A DNA stretch of 64,000 nt from NCBI RefSeq assembly GCF_002086795.1, contig NZ_MVIM01000002.1, positions 186,001 through 250,000 on the forward strand. The letters run 5' to 3'. Origin of the DNA: Mycolicibacterium tusciae (GTDB taxonomy: Bacteria; Actinomycetota; Actinomycetes; Mycobacteriales; Mycobacteriaceae). Positions 1 to 8,693 of this stretch are shown here, in pieces; positions within the stretch are counted from its first letter, which is position 1; each line of letters begins with the position of its first letter. The notes beneath the pieces are model-generated. The model was not told the origin of the DNA, did not search any database, and was given only the letters and a program-made list of their open reading frames with translations. The translations under genes were made by a program, and so were the position numbers.

Positions 1-409
1 GGCCCCGCTCGGCGGACTGGCAGGCGCGGCGGCCGCCCGCGTCGAGATCGACCGCGTCTTCGACAGCGCCGATCGCCATCCCGGCGCGATCGGACAGATC
101 ACCTCGCTGGACGAGGCGCACACCACCGTGCTCCTCGACGAGATCGTGTCGCACGTCGCCGGACGATCGCGGCTCGTCGACCCCCGGGTGCGACTCCTGC
201 GCGCCGAGGATCCGATGCTGGCCGAGACGCTGCGGGCGTACCTCGACGGGTTCGGCGACGTGGCCGCCGTCGCCAAGCACCTACACGTGCACCCCAACAC
301 AGTGCGGTACCGGGTTCGGCGCATCGAGACGTTGCTGTCCACCACGCTGGACGACCCCGATGTCCGGTTGCTCTTCTCGCTCGGACTGCGCGCCACCGCC
401 GACACATGA
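1..409 (+). CDS. PucR-type transcriptional regulator, C-terminal part (partial)
   Basis: The frame is open from the window edge (base 2) to the stop at 409, so only the last about 135 residues are present. The C-terminus carries the helix-turn-helix typical of PucR/CdaR regulators: the stretch DVAAVAKHLHVHPNTVRYRV is the recognition region, and LRAYLDGFGD before it is the usual lead-in helix. Family members bind DNA as regulators of catabolic or stress genes. The N-terminal sensory part lies outside the window, so the ligand cannot be inferred. It ends 38 bp before idi on the same strand, and a regulatory link to the carotenoid genes is possible but not shown. Confidence 0.8.
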   Translation, partial: APLGGLAGAAAARVEIDRVFDSADRHPGAIGQITSLDEAHTTVLLDEIVSHVAGRSRLVDPRVRLLRAEDPMLAETLRAYLDGFGDVAAVAKHLHVHPNTVRYRVRRIETLLSTTLDDPDVRLLFSLGLRATADT

Positions 410-447
410 TCACGTATCGTTTGCCGTAAGAGGGGTATATACGAGCA

Positions 448-990
448 ATGAGTGACACTGCGCTTGGTTCCGAGGAATTCGTGGTGCTCGTCGACGACCG
501 CGGTGCCGCGGTCGGCACTGCCGCGAAAGCCTCCGTGCACCACGCAAGTACCCCGTTGCACCTCGGTTTCTCGTGCTACGTCTTCGACGCCGACGGACGC
601 GTGTTGATGACGCGGCGCGCCCTCAGCAAGCGGACATGGCCTGGGGTGTGGACGAATTCGTTCTGCGGCCATCCGGCACCCGACGAGCCGATCGGAGATG
701 CGGTCCACCGGCGCGCCCGCCAGGAACTCGGGCTGACGATCGAACGCGTGGTGTGCGCGCTACCCGACTACCGCTATCGCGCCGTCGCGGCCGACGGGAC
801 CGTCGAGAACGAGGTCTGTCCGGTGTACTGCGCTGCGGCCGTGGGTGATTTGCATCCGTCGCCGGACGAGGTGATGGACTACACGTGGGTCTCGTGGCCG
901 GATTTGCGGTCGGCCGCCCAACTGCCCTGGGCCATCAGTCCGTGGGCTGCCGAACAGATCCCGTTGCTCGACGCGTCCGGTGTCGTCTGA
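448..990 (+). CDS. idi: Isopentenyl-diphosphate delta-isomerase, type I
   Basis: A 180-residue Nudix-fold enzyme that interconverts isopentenyl and dimethylallyl diphosphate, the C5 units for carotenoids, in the cytoplasm. The active-site cysteine is in SFCGHP (about residue 73), the metal/Nudix helix is RRARQELG, and the catalytic glutamates are in ENEVCPVY. Length matches the family. It faces the carotenoid operon tail to tail, with the stop at 990 and the next stop at 991, so it is transcribed separately but clearly belongs to the same pathway. A GGGTAT/TATATA stretch at 433-440 lies 8-15 bp before the ATG, which could give a leaderless transcript, although no matching -35 is evident. Confidence 0.95.
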   Translation: MSDTALGSEEFVVLVDDRGAAVGTAAKASVHHASTPLHLGFSCYVFDADGRVLMTRRALSKRTWPGVWTNSFCGHPAPDEPIGDAVHRRARQELGLTIERVVCALPDYRYRAVAADGTVENEVCPVYCAAAVGDLHPSPDEVMDYTWVSWPDLRSAAQLPWAISPWAAEQIPLLDASGVV

Positions 991-1995
991 TCAAGGGCTG
1001 CGCAGCTTGAAGATTCGTTCGGCGTACGCCAGGTCGTCACGCCACAGCCGCGCTGCCGCGTGCCGCATGACCGGCTTGATCAACGGCGCTGCGCGCGTCG
1101 CATAGGCGAAGCCCGATCGGTCCGAATGAGCGATGACGGCCTCGACCACCGCGGTGCGCGGTGATCCGTCGCGGTCCGAACCCACCGGTGTGGCATGGGT
1201 TTCCACGACGCTGCCCGTTCCCTCGCCGTCGACGATGCGCATCACGATGGTCCGCGGCTCCGGGCTGGTGAATTCGGCGACGACCGGCACCCCCAGTCTG
1301 CCGATGCGAAAGGTGACTGCGACGAGGAAGCGGTCTATCTCCTCGGGAAGGTCATCGTCAGCGGGCGGAGCCGACAGCACCTCCAGACGGCTGAACGAAT
1401 ACGGGTGAAACCACGACCCGTGCCACGGATCCATCCGGTTGGCGATGATGTCGCTCGGCTCGCACGTTCCGACGAGTCTTGTCACAGCGTGCATCTGCTC
1501 GCCGTCGGGGCGTGCCGGCACCACGGGCAATTCGGTCGGTGTTTCTCCTCCGATGCTGTCGAGCCGCACCCACGCCAACACTCCGTCGTCGTGGCAAGGA
1601 TATGGCCGCCAACCGAACTCGCGTCCGCCCTCCAGTCGCAGCCCATGCCATGGGCATATCAGCGCACCGCAGTCGACGGTCCCGGTCGCGAGGTCGGCTC
1701 CCAGATGGGGGCACGCGCCGGGTCCCACCTTCAGAGCACCGTCCGCGCCACGCCAGGCGACCAGCTCCTGTCCCGCCACCGACGTGCCGTATGGCCGGTT
1801 CTTGATGGCGTCGCTGGCGCCGAGGACATACCAGTTACCGCTCGGCCGCTGTTGCGAACGTCGCAAGGCCGCGTCGATCACCGCCGGTACGGCGTCACGG
1901 TAGGTCGGCCGCTGTGCGGGCCAAGACAGCGCGGGCAGCAGGTCGAAAGGGACCGTCTTGGAAAGCCGCGACCGAAGTCTCGCGATTCTGCTCAT
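991..1995 (-). CDS. Rieske [2Fe-2S] protein of the carotenoid operon (DUF5914-like C-terminus)
   Basis: A 334-residue protein with a Rieske domain at about residues 55-145. Its cluster ligands are visible as CPH at 95-97 and CPWH at 114-117. The C-terminal two thirds resemble the domain found downstream of crtU in actinobacterial carotenoid clusters. The ATG overlaps the crtU stop (ATGA), so the two are translationally coupled. A Rieske partner next to CrtU suggests electron transfer in ring aromatisation or a ring hydroxylation, but this is inference; the reaction is not established from sequence. It is the last gene of the eight-gene operon and ends one base from the idi stop. Confidence 0.75.
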   Translation of the reverse strand: MSRIARLRSRLSKTVPFDLLPALSWPAQRPTYRDAVPAVIDAALRRSQQRPSGNWYVLGASDAIKNRPYGTSVAGQELVAWRGADGALKVGPGACPHLGADLATGTVDCGALICPWHGLRLEGGREFGWRPYPCHDDGVLAWVRLDSIGGETPTELPVVPARPDGEQMHAVTRLVGTCEPSDIIANRMDPWHGSWFHPYSFSRLEVLSAPPADDDLPEEIDRFLVAVTFRIGRLGVPVVAEFTSPEPRTIVMRIVDGEGTGSVVETHATPVGSDRDGSPRTAVVEAVIAHSDRSGFAYATRAAPLIKPVMRHAAARLWRDDLAYAERIFKLRSP

Positions 1996-3518
1996 CCTGT
2001 CCTGGGCCCTCCACGTTCGGCGACTCGACTCAAGAGCGCCATCCGCCCGTAATTCGGAACCGTCTGCAGTGAGTGACCTCGAATGCCGAAGCGATCGAGA
2101 AGTTGGTTCGCCGCCGACCATCCCGTCGTCGCGGCGCGTTCCATCAGCGCGACAGGCAGATCGATGCGGATACCGTCACCGGCAAGCACCAGTCCGTCAT
2201 CTGGCGATCTCACGACCGGCCGGTCGGCGAAGTCGCCAGGCGCAAAGCGCGGGCAGTCGTTGTGCCAGAGCACCTTTTCGGCGACGACCTGAGCACTGCG
2301 GGTCTCGGGATACAGCTCGTGGAGGCGACCCAGCAGCCGGTCACGCAGAGTATCGTCAGGCGTCTTCACCGCGTACGAGTGCAGTTCCACCACCGACCCC
2401 CCGTGCTTGCGCGACCAGTCCGCCGCCTCGCGTTCGTATCGCTCCAGCACGCTGACGTTGTCCAGTGGTGGCCTGCCGCCTGTTCCGATGAACGGCGCCC
2501 GGTCGGAATTCACCTTCTTGTCCAGCCACAACCGATGCACGATGAACGGCGGCGCTTTGCCGAGTTTCGCCACGCTCTTGCGCCAGTCGTCGTCACCGAT
2601 GCCAGCCGAGTTCTCGACGATCCGTTGCAGGCCGGCGATATCGGTGGCCAGAACGACACCGTCGGCGTCTAGTTTCGCTCCGCCGTCGAGACCGACCATC
2701 CAACCCTGCCCGTGTCGCACCTCGCTCACCGACGTCTCACGGTGGACGCGAACACCAAGCGACTCGAGGTAGGCGCCCAGCGGGTTCCACAGCGCCGCAT
2801 CGAAGTTGGCATCGGCCACGTCGAAGATCAGCCCCTCACGGGAGCCGAGGAAGTAGATGTGGAACATCGCTGCCAGTTCGGCTGCCGACAGGTCGGTCGG
2901 CTCCGCGAAGAAGCTTCTGGAGAAGACCTCGAACGCCAGATGCCGCGCCGCTACGGGAAAGTTGATGTCGCGCAGGAAGGAGTCAGCATCTAGGTGGTCG
3001 AGGCGGTCATAGATGTCCGGCACCGACACCGCCGCCAGCGGCGCGGCCGCCCGCGCGTCGAGTCGGACGAGATCTCGTAGCCGGAACGTGGGACTGCGCA
3101 GGGCGAACATCATCGCGTTGAGCGGCGGCGTCAACGGCAAACCCCGAAAGGTGTCGGTGCGGCCTTCTGCATCGATGAGTGGGTAGTCATCCACCGGCGT
3201 GAGCATCGCGAGCGCAGGGTCTATGCGCCGCAGGAGGTTTCGCAGGTTGTAGTACTGCCGGAAGAACGCGTGAAAGCCGCGATTCATCGCGACCTCAGAA
3301 TCATCGGAAAGTCGCTCGGTCCATCCGCCGACTCGGCCGCCCAGGTAGGACTGGCGCTCGATGAGGTCCACCGCGACGCCGCGCTCAGCCAATCCCGTGG
3401 CGGCAGCAAGGCCCGCGATGCCTGCGCCGACCACGACGACGCGAGGGCGCTCTGCCAGTTCAGATGCGTTCGCCACGCCAGACGGCGCGGGATGAGTCTG
3501 AGCGCGCGGATCGCTCAT
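1992..3518 (-). CDS. crtU: Beta-carotene desaturase/methyltransferase CrtU (FAD)
   Basis: A 508-residue FAD-dependent amine-oxidase-fold enzyme. The Rossmann dinucleotide motif VVVVGAGIAGLAAATG lies near residues 28-43, and RGFHAFFRQYYNLRNLLRR is characteristic of CrtU rather than CrtI. CrtU converts the beta-ionone rings of beta-carotene to the aromatic phi rings of isorenieratene. The C-terminal GDGIRIDLPVALMERAA is the usual second FAD-contact region. The ATG overlaps the stop of the methyltransferase gene upstream (ATGA), and its own stop overlaps the Rieske gene start. The longer reading frame extending upstream to 3737 is out-of-frame overlap with crtT and was not used. Confidence 0.88.
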   Translation of the reverse strand: MSDPRAQTHPAPSGVANASELAERPRVVVVGAGIAGLAAATGLAERGVAVDLIERQSYLGGRVGGWTERLSDDSEVAMNRGFHAFFRQYYNLRNLLRRIDPALAMLTPVDDYPLIDAEGRTDTFRGLPLTPPLNAMMFALRSPTFRLRDLVRLDARAAAPLAAVSVPDIYDRLDHLDADSFLRDINFPVAARHLAFEVFSRSFFAEPTDLSAAELAAMFHIYFLGSREGLIFDVADANFDAALWNPLGAYLESLGVRVHRETSVSEVRHGQGWMVGLDGGAKLDADGVVLATDIAGLQRIVENSAGIGDDDWRKSVAKLGKAPPFIVHRLWLDKKVNSDRAPFIGTGGRPPLDNVSVLERYEREAADWSRKHGGSVVELHSYAVKTPDDTLRDRLLGRLHELYPETRSAQVVAEKVLWHNDCPRFAPGDFADRPVVRSPDDGLVLAGDGIRIDLPVALMERAATTGWSAANQLLDRFGIRGHSLQTVPNYGRMALLSRVAERGGPRTG

Positions 3519-4225
3519 CGTGGCGCCTGCCCCAGGAATGTGTGCACGATGTTGCGCTGCCAACCGGGCATCGTCTCGCTGCGGACGGACTCGAAGCCGT
3601 TCGCGGCCATCCTGTGTCGGAAGGCTCCCACGCCGTCGAAGGTGTTCACACTGCGCCGGAGGTAGGTGTAGAGCGAGGCATCTCCACTGCGCAAGCGACC
3701 GCTGGGAATGATGATCGCGGTACACACCGCGTTCCACACCGCCGTGGCGAGCCTGGAATCGCGGACCGAGTATTCGTGCACCGCAAGCGTTCCGCCCGGT
3801 CGCAGAAGTTCACGAAACCTGCGTAGCTGGCCGTCCCGGTCGGTTACGTTGCGGATCAGGTAGGCCGCCAGGATGCCGTCGAACGGTCCGACGACGCCGG
3901 CGTCGGCGAGATCCTCGATCCGAGACTGCACGAAGCTGACCGACGTCGGCCACGCCTTCGCCCGCGCCTGTGCCAGCATCCCCTCCGACGCGTCGACCGC
4001 GACGATCTCGGCTTTGGGCGCGACGGCCAGCAGTGCCGCGGTCGACGCCCCGGTGCCGCATCCGGCGTCCAACAGGCGTAAACCACGGCCCTCGCCAACG
4101 ATCCGCATACGCTGCGCCGAGAGTCGCAGGTGATCGTGGTAGCCGGGGTTGGCGCCAACGAGCTTGTCGTAGGCAGGTGCCCCGACGTCGAACGCACCGG
4201 GAATCTCGTTGGAGGACAGACTCAC
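3515..4225 (-). CDS. crtT: SAM-dependent methyltransferase CrtT-like
   Basis: A 236-residue class I methyltransferase. Motif I LLDAGCGTGASTAALL and the acidic loop IVAVDASEGMLAQA bind S-adenosylmethionine. It lies between crtYd and crtU with 4-bp overlaps on both sides, the same arrangement as the crtY-crtT-crtU block of Streptomyces isorenieratene clusters, hence the name. Its exact substrate in carotenoid synthesis is uncertain. The start is GTG at 4225, preceded by a good ribosome site (AAAGGAG) about six bases upstream. It could alternatively be a UbiE-like quinone methyltransferase recruited to the operon. Confidence 0.78.
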   Translation of the reverse strand: MSLSSNEIPGAFDVGAPAYDKLVGANPGYHDHLRLSAQRMRIVGEGRGLRLLDAGCGTGASTAALLAVAPKAEIVAVDASEGMLAQARAKAWPTSVSFVQSRIEDLADAGVVGPFDGILAAYLIRNVTDRDGQLRRFRELLRPGGTLAVHEYSVRDSRLATAVWNAVCTAIIIPSGRLRSGDASLYTYLRRSVNTFDGVGAFRHRMAANGFESVRSETMPGWQRNIVHTFLGQAPR

Positions 4226-4551
4226 AACGTCTCCTTTGTCTGTTCACGAAGCCGTTGACGCTCCCATAGCAACAGCACCGCGGTCACCATCGCCCAGCCG
4301 AACAGAAAGTCTTCGACCGGGATGTCGAGCGGAAACCGCAGTCCACTGGTGTGCTGTTCGTCGTAGATGACGATCGGAGCGCTGAGCTTGGTGAGCCAAC
4401 CGTCGACGGGGATCTGGAAGCCCAGCACGATCGCCATCGAGATCCAGTACGCCGCACGGCGGAACAGTCCCGTTCGCAGTATCGCCAATTCGAGCACGAT
4501 GACGACGATCACCGCGACCACGGCGGGCACGGTATAGCCGATGCCGGTCAC
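4222..4551 (-). CDS. crtYd: Lycopene beta-cyclase subunit CrtYd
   Basis: A 109-residue membrane protein with about three hydrophobic segments and the cyclase signature IPVEDFLFGW near residue 75. It is one half of the heterodimeric actinobacterial lycopene cyclase (CrtYc + CrtYd), which closes both ends of lycopene to give beta-carotene. The start is GTG, overlapping the crtYc stop as GTGA. The same type of overlap (GTGA) joins it to crtT, so translation through this stretch is tightly coupled and the two cyclase subunits are made together. Confidence 0.87.
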   Translation of the reverse strand: MTGIGYTVPAVVAVIVVIVLELAILRTGLFRRAAYWISMAIVLGFQIPVDGWLTKLSAPIVIYDEQHTSGLRFPLDIPVEDFLFGWAMVTAVLLLWERQRLREQTKETL

Positions 4552-4895
4552 TGCGCCTGCCTTGCCTTGTTCTCCCGCAGGGCACGGACTCGTCCGAGCA
4601 GGCCGTCGACCGCGTTGTAGGTCAGCAACCCGCACAGCGGTATCACCACGAAGAACAACAGTTCCTCGATGGGCATCTGCCCCGGGAGTTCCAGGCCCGT
4701 CACGTACTGCGGGTTGTACGTCCACACGTCCGCTGTGATCGCGATCAGATCCCAGAATATGAACACCGCAGCGACCGGAAGAACCGCGAGGGCGGTGCGT
4801 TTGGCGTAGCGATACACACCGGGCCCGAGGAACTCCAGGGGTGCGGTGATCACCAGGCACGCCGCGAGCACGAGCAGGTACTGCCAACGGTCCAT
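4548..4895 (-). CDS. crtYc: Lycopene beta-cyclase subunit CrtYc
   Basis: A 115-residue integral membrane protein with three hydrophobic helices and the conserved cyclase motif QMPIEELLFFVVIP. It pairs with CrtYd as the two-subunit lycopene cyclase. ATG at 4895 is chosen because AGGGA lies eight bases upstream. A GTG six bases earlier overlaps the crtB stop, but it would place that ribosome site too close. The ATG follows the crtB stop by two bases. This is the only junction in the operon without a start/stop overlap, though still close enough for coupling. Confidence 0.87.
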   Translation of the reverse strand: MDRWQYLLVLAACLVITAPLEFLGPGVYRYAKRTALAVLPVAAVFIFWDLIAITADVWTYNPQYVTGLELPGQMPIEELLFFVVIPLCGLLTYNAVDGLLGRVRALRENKARQAQ

Positions 4896-4897
4896 CG

Positions 4898-5845
4898 TCA
4901 CGTCCCTGAATGGCGGATTCGGGCGACCCACGCTTCGACGAATCCGCGACCAGCGACCTGGAGTCGGCGGGCCGTGCCGACGGTGGCGCGTTGATCGAAT
5001 ACCGCGAAGTCGAGTTCTTCGATGCGGTCGAGGATTTCAGAGTACAAAGTGAGCGCAGCCGAAATGCATGGTCTCGACCGAGGGTGAAGCAGGGCAATGC
5101 CCTGCTCGGCGAATCGGTAGATGCGCCTGGTCTCCGCGTGCTGTTCCTCCAGAGCGCGCCGCACTCGCGGGTCGGTACGGCGATGGTCGTGACACCAGTT
5201 CAGAACGTCGCGGTCCACCTGGTGGACGGCCAGTTCGTCGGCGGGTAGATAGATCCGCCCGCGCTGCAGGTCTTCATCGACATCGCGCAGGAAGTTGGTG
5301 AGCTGGAACGCTTTTCCAAGTGCTGCGGCGTACGGTGCAGCCTCGGTGGATTCGCACACGGTACCCAGGACGGGCAGCATTTGGAGACCGATCACTTCGG
5401 CGGAGCCATACATGTATCGGTCGAGTGCGGCGCGATCGGGGTAGTCGGTGGTCGACAGGTCCATTCGCATCGAGGACAAGAAGTCGTCGAAGTGTTCCCA
5501 CGGAATGTCATATCTGCGCGCGGTGTCGACCACCGCCGCCAACGACAGGTCACCATCATCGGTGGCGCCGGCCGTCATACGGTTGAACAACCGTGTCGCC
5601 AACCGCTGCAATTCATTCGCACGCTCCGAGCTGGAGACCGACGCGTCGAAGTCGTCCAGGATGTCGTCGGCGCGCCGAGCGAATCCGTAGAGCGCGTGCA
5701 CGGCGGGACGCTGCTGCGGCGTGAGCAACCTCGTGGCAAGGAAGAACGTTCGCCCGTGCTGCGAGTTCAAGGTGCGGCAGCGTCGGTAGGCGTCCCGCAA
5801 TACGGGGTCGTGGACACCGGCGGCATGGAGTTCTGAGCTGATCAT
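4898..5845 (-). CDS. crtB: Phytoene synthase
   Basis: A 315-residue trans-isoprenyl-diphosphate synthase that condenses two geranylgeranyl diphosphates to 15-cis-phytoene. The first aspartate-rich motif is RADDILDD (about 58-65) and the second lies in LTNFLRDVDEDLQRGRIYLP. Both are intact, as is the GYAR-like LYGFAR lead-in. The ATG at 5845 overlaps the crtI stop (ATGA), so the enzyme making phytoene and the enzyme desaturating it are translated in step. Length is normal for bacterial CrtB. Confidence 0.95.
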   Translation of the reverse strand: MISSELHAAGVHDPVLRDAYRRCRTLNSQHGRTFFLATRLLTPQQRPAVHALYGFARRADDILDDFDASVSSSERANELQRLATRLFNRMTAGATDDGDLSLAAVVDTARRYDIPWEHFDDFLSSMRMDLSTTDYPDRAALDRYMYGSAEVIGLQMLPVLGTVCESTEAAPYAAALGKAFQLTNFLRDVDEDLQRGRIYLPADELAVHQVDRDVLNWCHDHRRTDPRVRRALEEQHAETRRIYRFAEQGIALLHPRSRPCISAALTLYSEILDRIEELDFAVFDQRATVGTARRLQVAGRGFVEAWVARIRHSGT

Positions 5846-7356
5846 GGTTGCACCACCCGTAGTTGGCGTCGCTTGGTCACGGCGCCGGTGATTCTGTCGG
5901 CGGCCAGGCGGCCCGACATCAACGCTGTGGGCACACCTACCCCCGGCACTGTCGAGGATCCGGCGAGGACGGCGTTGTCGATACCGCGCACGGTGTTCGC
6001 CGGCCGGAACGGACCGGTCTGCCCGAAGGTGTGGGCCAGCGCGAACGGCGTGCCCGCAAGCATGCCCTGGCGCGCCCAGGCCGCAGGGTCGACGACGTGC
6101 AGTAGTTCGGCGTCGCGGCCGAGCGACGGCATCCGGTTCTGGACGGCCCGCAAGATGCTGTCGGTGTATGCCGGACCCGTTGCGGCCCAATCAACATTGC
6201 CCACAGCGGTATTCGGCGCAGGAGCCAGGATGTACAGCACATCGCGACCGGCGGGCGCCAGCCCGGCGTCACCCGCCGAGGGCCGAGTGACGAGCAACGA
6301 GGGGTCGGTCATCACCTGTCCGTCGTCGATGATGTCCCGGAATGTCTGCTGCCAGGCCTGGCCGAACAGAATGGTGTGGTGCCCGACATCGGGATCGACC
6401 GCCTGGCAACCGACGTGCGCGACGACGGCAGACGGTGCGGGCCGAAGCCGAAGCAGCCTGCGGGGTTCACGGCCGAGGAGGCGATAGGTCTCCGGTAGCT
6501 CCGTGGTCAGCACGACCGCGTCCGCCGGGACACGCTCACCGGTGCTGGTGCGCACGGCCGTCACCTCTGATCCGCTGCGCTCCAGTGCGGAAACTGCGGC
6601 GCTGTAGCGGAATTGGACACCTGCACCCGCGGCGGCCGCGGCCAGCGCATCAGGCAGCGCGCGCATGCCGCCGCGCGGGAAGAAGACGCCGGAGATGGTG
6701 TCCATGTAGGCGATGACGGCGTATACGGCCAATGCCCGCTGCGGCGGAACGCCGGCGTACAGCGCTTGAAAGGTGAACACCCGCTGCAGCCGTTCGTCGC
6801 TGATGAACTTGCGTACCATGCGATCCCACCGACGAAAGCCGCCGATGGCCGTCAACCGCGCCAGCGCAGGGGTGAGCAGAGACAGCGGTGAGTCGAAGTT
6901 CGCCGCGATGAAACCGTCGAATTCGACGTCATAGAGCCGGGTCAGCCAGTCACGTAGCTGCAAGTAGCCGTCGGCTTGTCCACGGCCCGCGAACCGCTCG
7001 ATCTCGGCGGCCATCGCCTCTCGGTCGCTGTGCACGTTCAATGAGCTGCCGTCGGCGAACGACGCGTGGTAGGCGGGATCGACCCGCATGAGCTCGAGGC
7101 GATCGGACAGCGATTCTCCGACGGCTGCGAATGCGTCGTCGATGAGGTCAGGCATCGTCAGCACGGTTGGACCCGTATCGAGGCGGTATCCGTCGATGTC
7201 GAGGCGCCCCACCCGTCCCCCGGGATGCGGCGCCCGTTCGATCACGGTGACCTCCCGGCCACGCCCTGCGAGATGCAGAGCCGCCGATAACCCCGCAAGG
7301 CCCGCACCGACCACGACCACCCGTTGGGCGTTGCCTCCAATGGTCTTCACGATCAC
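5842..7356 (-). CDS. crtI: Phytoene desaturase
   Basis: A 504-residue FAD enzyme that introduces four double bases of unsaturation into phytoene to give lycopene. The FAD-binding motif VVVVGAGLAGLSAALHLAGR sits near the N-terminus, and the C-terminal FAD loop is visible in VLAGSSTVPGVGVPTALMSG. The start is taken as GTG at 7356, which overlaps the crtE stop as GTGA. A second GTG two codons later is an alternative. A much longer upstream extension of the frame lies inside crtE and is not real. It is coupled to crtB by an ATGA overlap. Confidence 0.93.
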   Translation of the reverse strand: MIVKTIGGNAQRVVVVGAGLAGLSAALHLAGRGREVTVIERAPHPGGRVGRLDIDGYRLDTGPTVLTMPDLIDDAFAAVGESLSDRLELMRVDPAYHASFADGSSLNVHSDREAMAAEIERFAGRGQADGYLQLRDWLTRLYDVEFDGFIAANFDSPLSLLTPALARLTAIGGFRRWDRMVRKFISDERLQRVFTFQALYAGVPPQRALAVYAVIAYMDTISGVFFPRGGMRALPDALAAAAAGAGVQFRYSAAVSALERSGSEVTAVRTSTGERVPADAVVLTTELPETYRLLGREPRRLLRLRPAPSAVVAHVGCQAVDPDVGHHTILFGQAWQQTFRDIIDDGQVMTDPSLLVTRPSAGDAGLAPAGRDVLYILAPAPNTAVGNVDWAATGPAYTDSILRAVQNRMPSLGRDAELLHVVDPAAWARQGMLAGTPFALAHTFGQTGPFRPANTVRGIDNAVLAGSSTVPGVGVPTALMSGRLAADRITGAVTKRRQLRVVQP

Positions 7357-8486
7357 GCCGTCCGTGCAGTGCACGCCGTGGCCATGTCCGCCAAGGCCAC
7401 TCGGACCTCTGGTCGCACGTCGGCACCGTCGACGAGCGTCAGGGCATGCGTGAGCCGCGAGTCGATCAGTTTCTCGATCCAATCGACGGCCCCCGTGGCG
7501 ACGATGAGTTCACGCCAGCGGTTGATGTCGTCGATGTCGAGGGCGTCCGCGCGCATCAGGCCGCGCAGTTGCCTGCGCAACACCCTGTCCGCCAGGTGGT
7601 AGGCGGCCGCTACGACGGTTGTCGCCTTGCCCTCCAAAAGGTCGCTGCCGCTGGGCTTTCCCGTGATCGAAGGCGATCCGAAGATGCCGAGTAAGTCGTC
7701 ACGCATCTGGAAGGCCTCACCAATGGCGTCACCGTAGCCGCCGAGCATCGCCATCACCGGTTCGTCACAGCCCGCCATGGCCGCGCCCATTTCAAGTGGT
7801 CGCCGCACGGTGTAGTTGCCGGACTTGCGGCGCGACACGGACAGCACGCGGTCCAGGGTTGGGAACCTGCTCGAGTCGTTGATCAGGTCGGCGAATTGCC
7901 CTATCGCGAGCTCGGTGCGCATCGCGTCGTAGCGAGGCCAGACCCGCTCGAGGGCCGCGGTCGGAACGCGACTCTCCCGCATCATCTGGGCCGCCCAGAC
8001 CAGACACAGATCCCCAAGCAGCACCGCGGCGGATTCTCCGAAACGATCCGGCGATCCGCGCAGCGGCCGCCGCCGATGCCACTGCGCGAAGGCGACGTGG
8101 CCGGCGACTCGGCCACGGCGCATGGTGGAGCTATCCATGACATCGTCCTGTAAGAGGGCGAACGCGTGCAGCAGCTCGAGGCCGGCGGCTGCTCGTAGCG
8201 CCGCAGGATCGTGGTCGGCGCCGCACAACCAACCCACGTACATGAACGTCGACCGCACGCACTTGCCACCGTCGAGGAAGTCGCGCAACACGTCGGCCGC
8301 GATGTCGATCCCGGCAGCCTGAAGCTCGGGTGCGCATCGGGTGTCGACGAACTCGGCGACGATTCCCCGCACAGCACGGCGCAACGCACCGCGCCAGCGC
8401 TCGCCGCCCAGGTCGGCAGCCGGCTGCAACCCGTTGGCCGCCTGTGCCACCACTTCGTCAAGCATGCGTGAGCCGATCGCTGACAC
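7353..8486 (-). CDS. crtE: Geranylgeranyl diphosphate synthase
   Basis: A 377-residue polyprenyl synthase that makes the C20 precursor of phytoene. The first aspartate-rich motif is LLQDDVMD (about 112-119) and the second is FQMRDDLLGIFG. It opens the carotenoid operon. The start is GTG at 8486 with AAGGAG seven to twelve bases upstream. About 200 bp separate it from the divergent carotenoid oxygenase gene. A GGGTAT box lies at 8556-8561 on this strand, resembling the -10 of SigF, which from memory controls pigment in M. smegmatis. I could not find a correctly spaced -35, so the promoter is not assigned. Confidence 0.93.
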   Translation of the reverse strand: MSAIGSRMLDEVVAQAANGLQPAADLGGERWRGALRRAVRGIVAEFVDTRCAPELQAAGIDIAADVLRDFLDGGKCVRSTFMYVGWLCGADHDPAALRAAAGLELLHAFALLQDDVMDSSTMRRGRVAGHVAFAQWHRRRPLRGSPDRFGESAAVLLGDLCLVWAAQMMRESRVPTAALERVWPRYDAMRTELAIGQFADLINDSSRFPTLDRVLSVSRRKSGNYTVRRPLEMGAAMAGCDEPVMAMLGGYGDAIGEAFQMRDDLLGIFGSPSITGKPSGSDLLEGKATTVVAAAYHLADRVLRRQLRGLMRADALDIDDINRWRELIVATGAVDWIEKLIDSRLTHALTLVDGADVRPEVRVALADMATACTARTA

Positions 8487-8693
8487 GCGCCACTCCTTCC
8501 GCGCCGTGTGCGTTTCAACTTACCCAGGGCCGGCGAGCCCAACCTACGAACATCGATACCCGTTTTCCCGCCGAATTGCATCGTTACTGCATCGATTAGT
8601 CACGCAAACGTCATCACTGTCCACCGGTCGACGGACACAGCAATCAGCCCCAAGGTTGTCGCGCGCCGCTCGCCAACGGAGCACGATCAGTGC

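Noticed and set aside
1195..2052. 285-residue frame antisense to the Rieske gene
   Set aside because: The opposite strand has cluster-binding motifs and operon overlaps; this is its mirror frame.
8556..8561. GGGTAT as a SigF promoter for crtE
   Set aside because: The expected GTTT-type -35 is not found 15-18 bp upstream; kept only as a note in the crtE entry.
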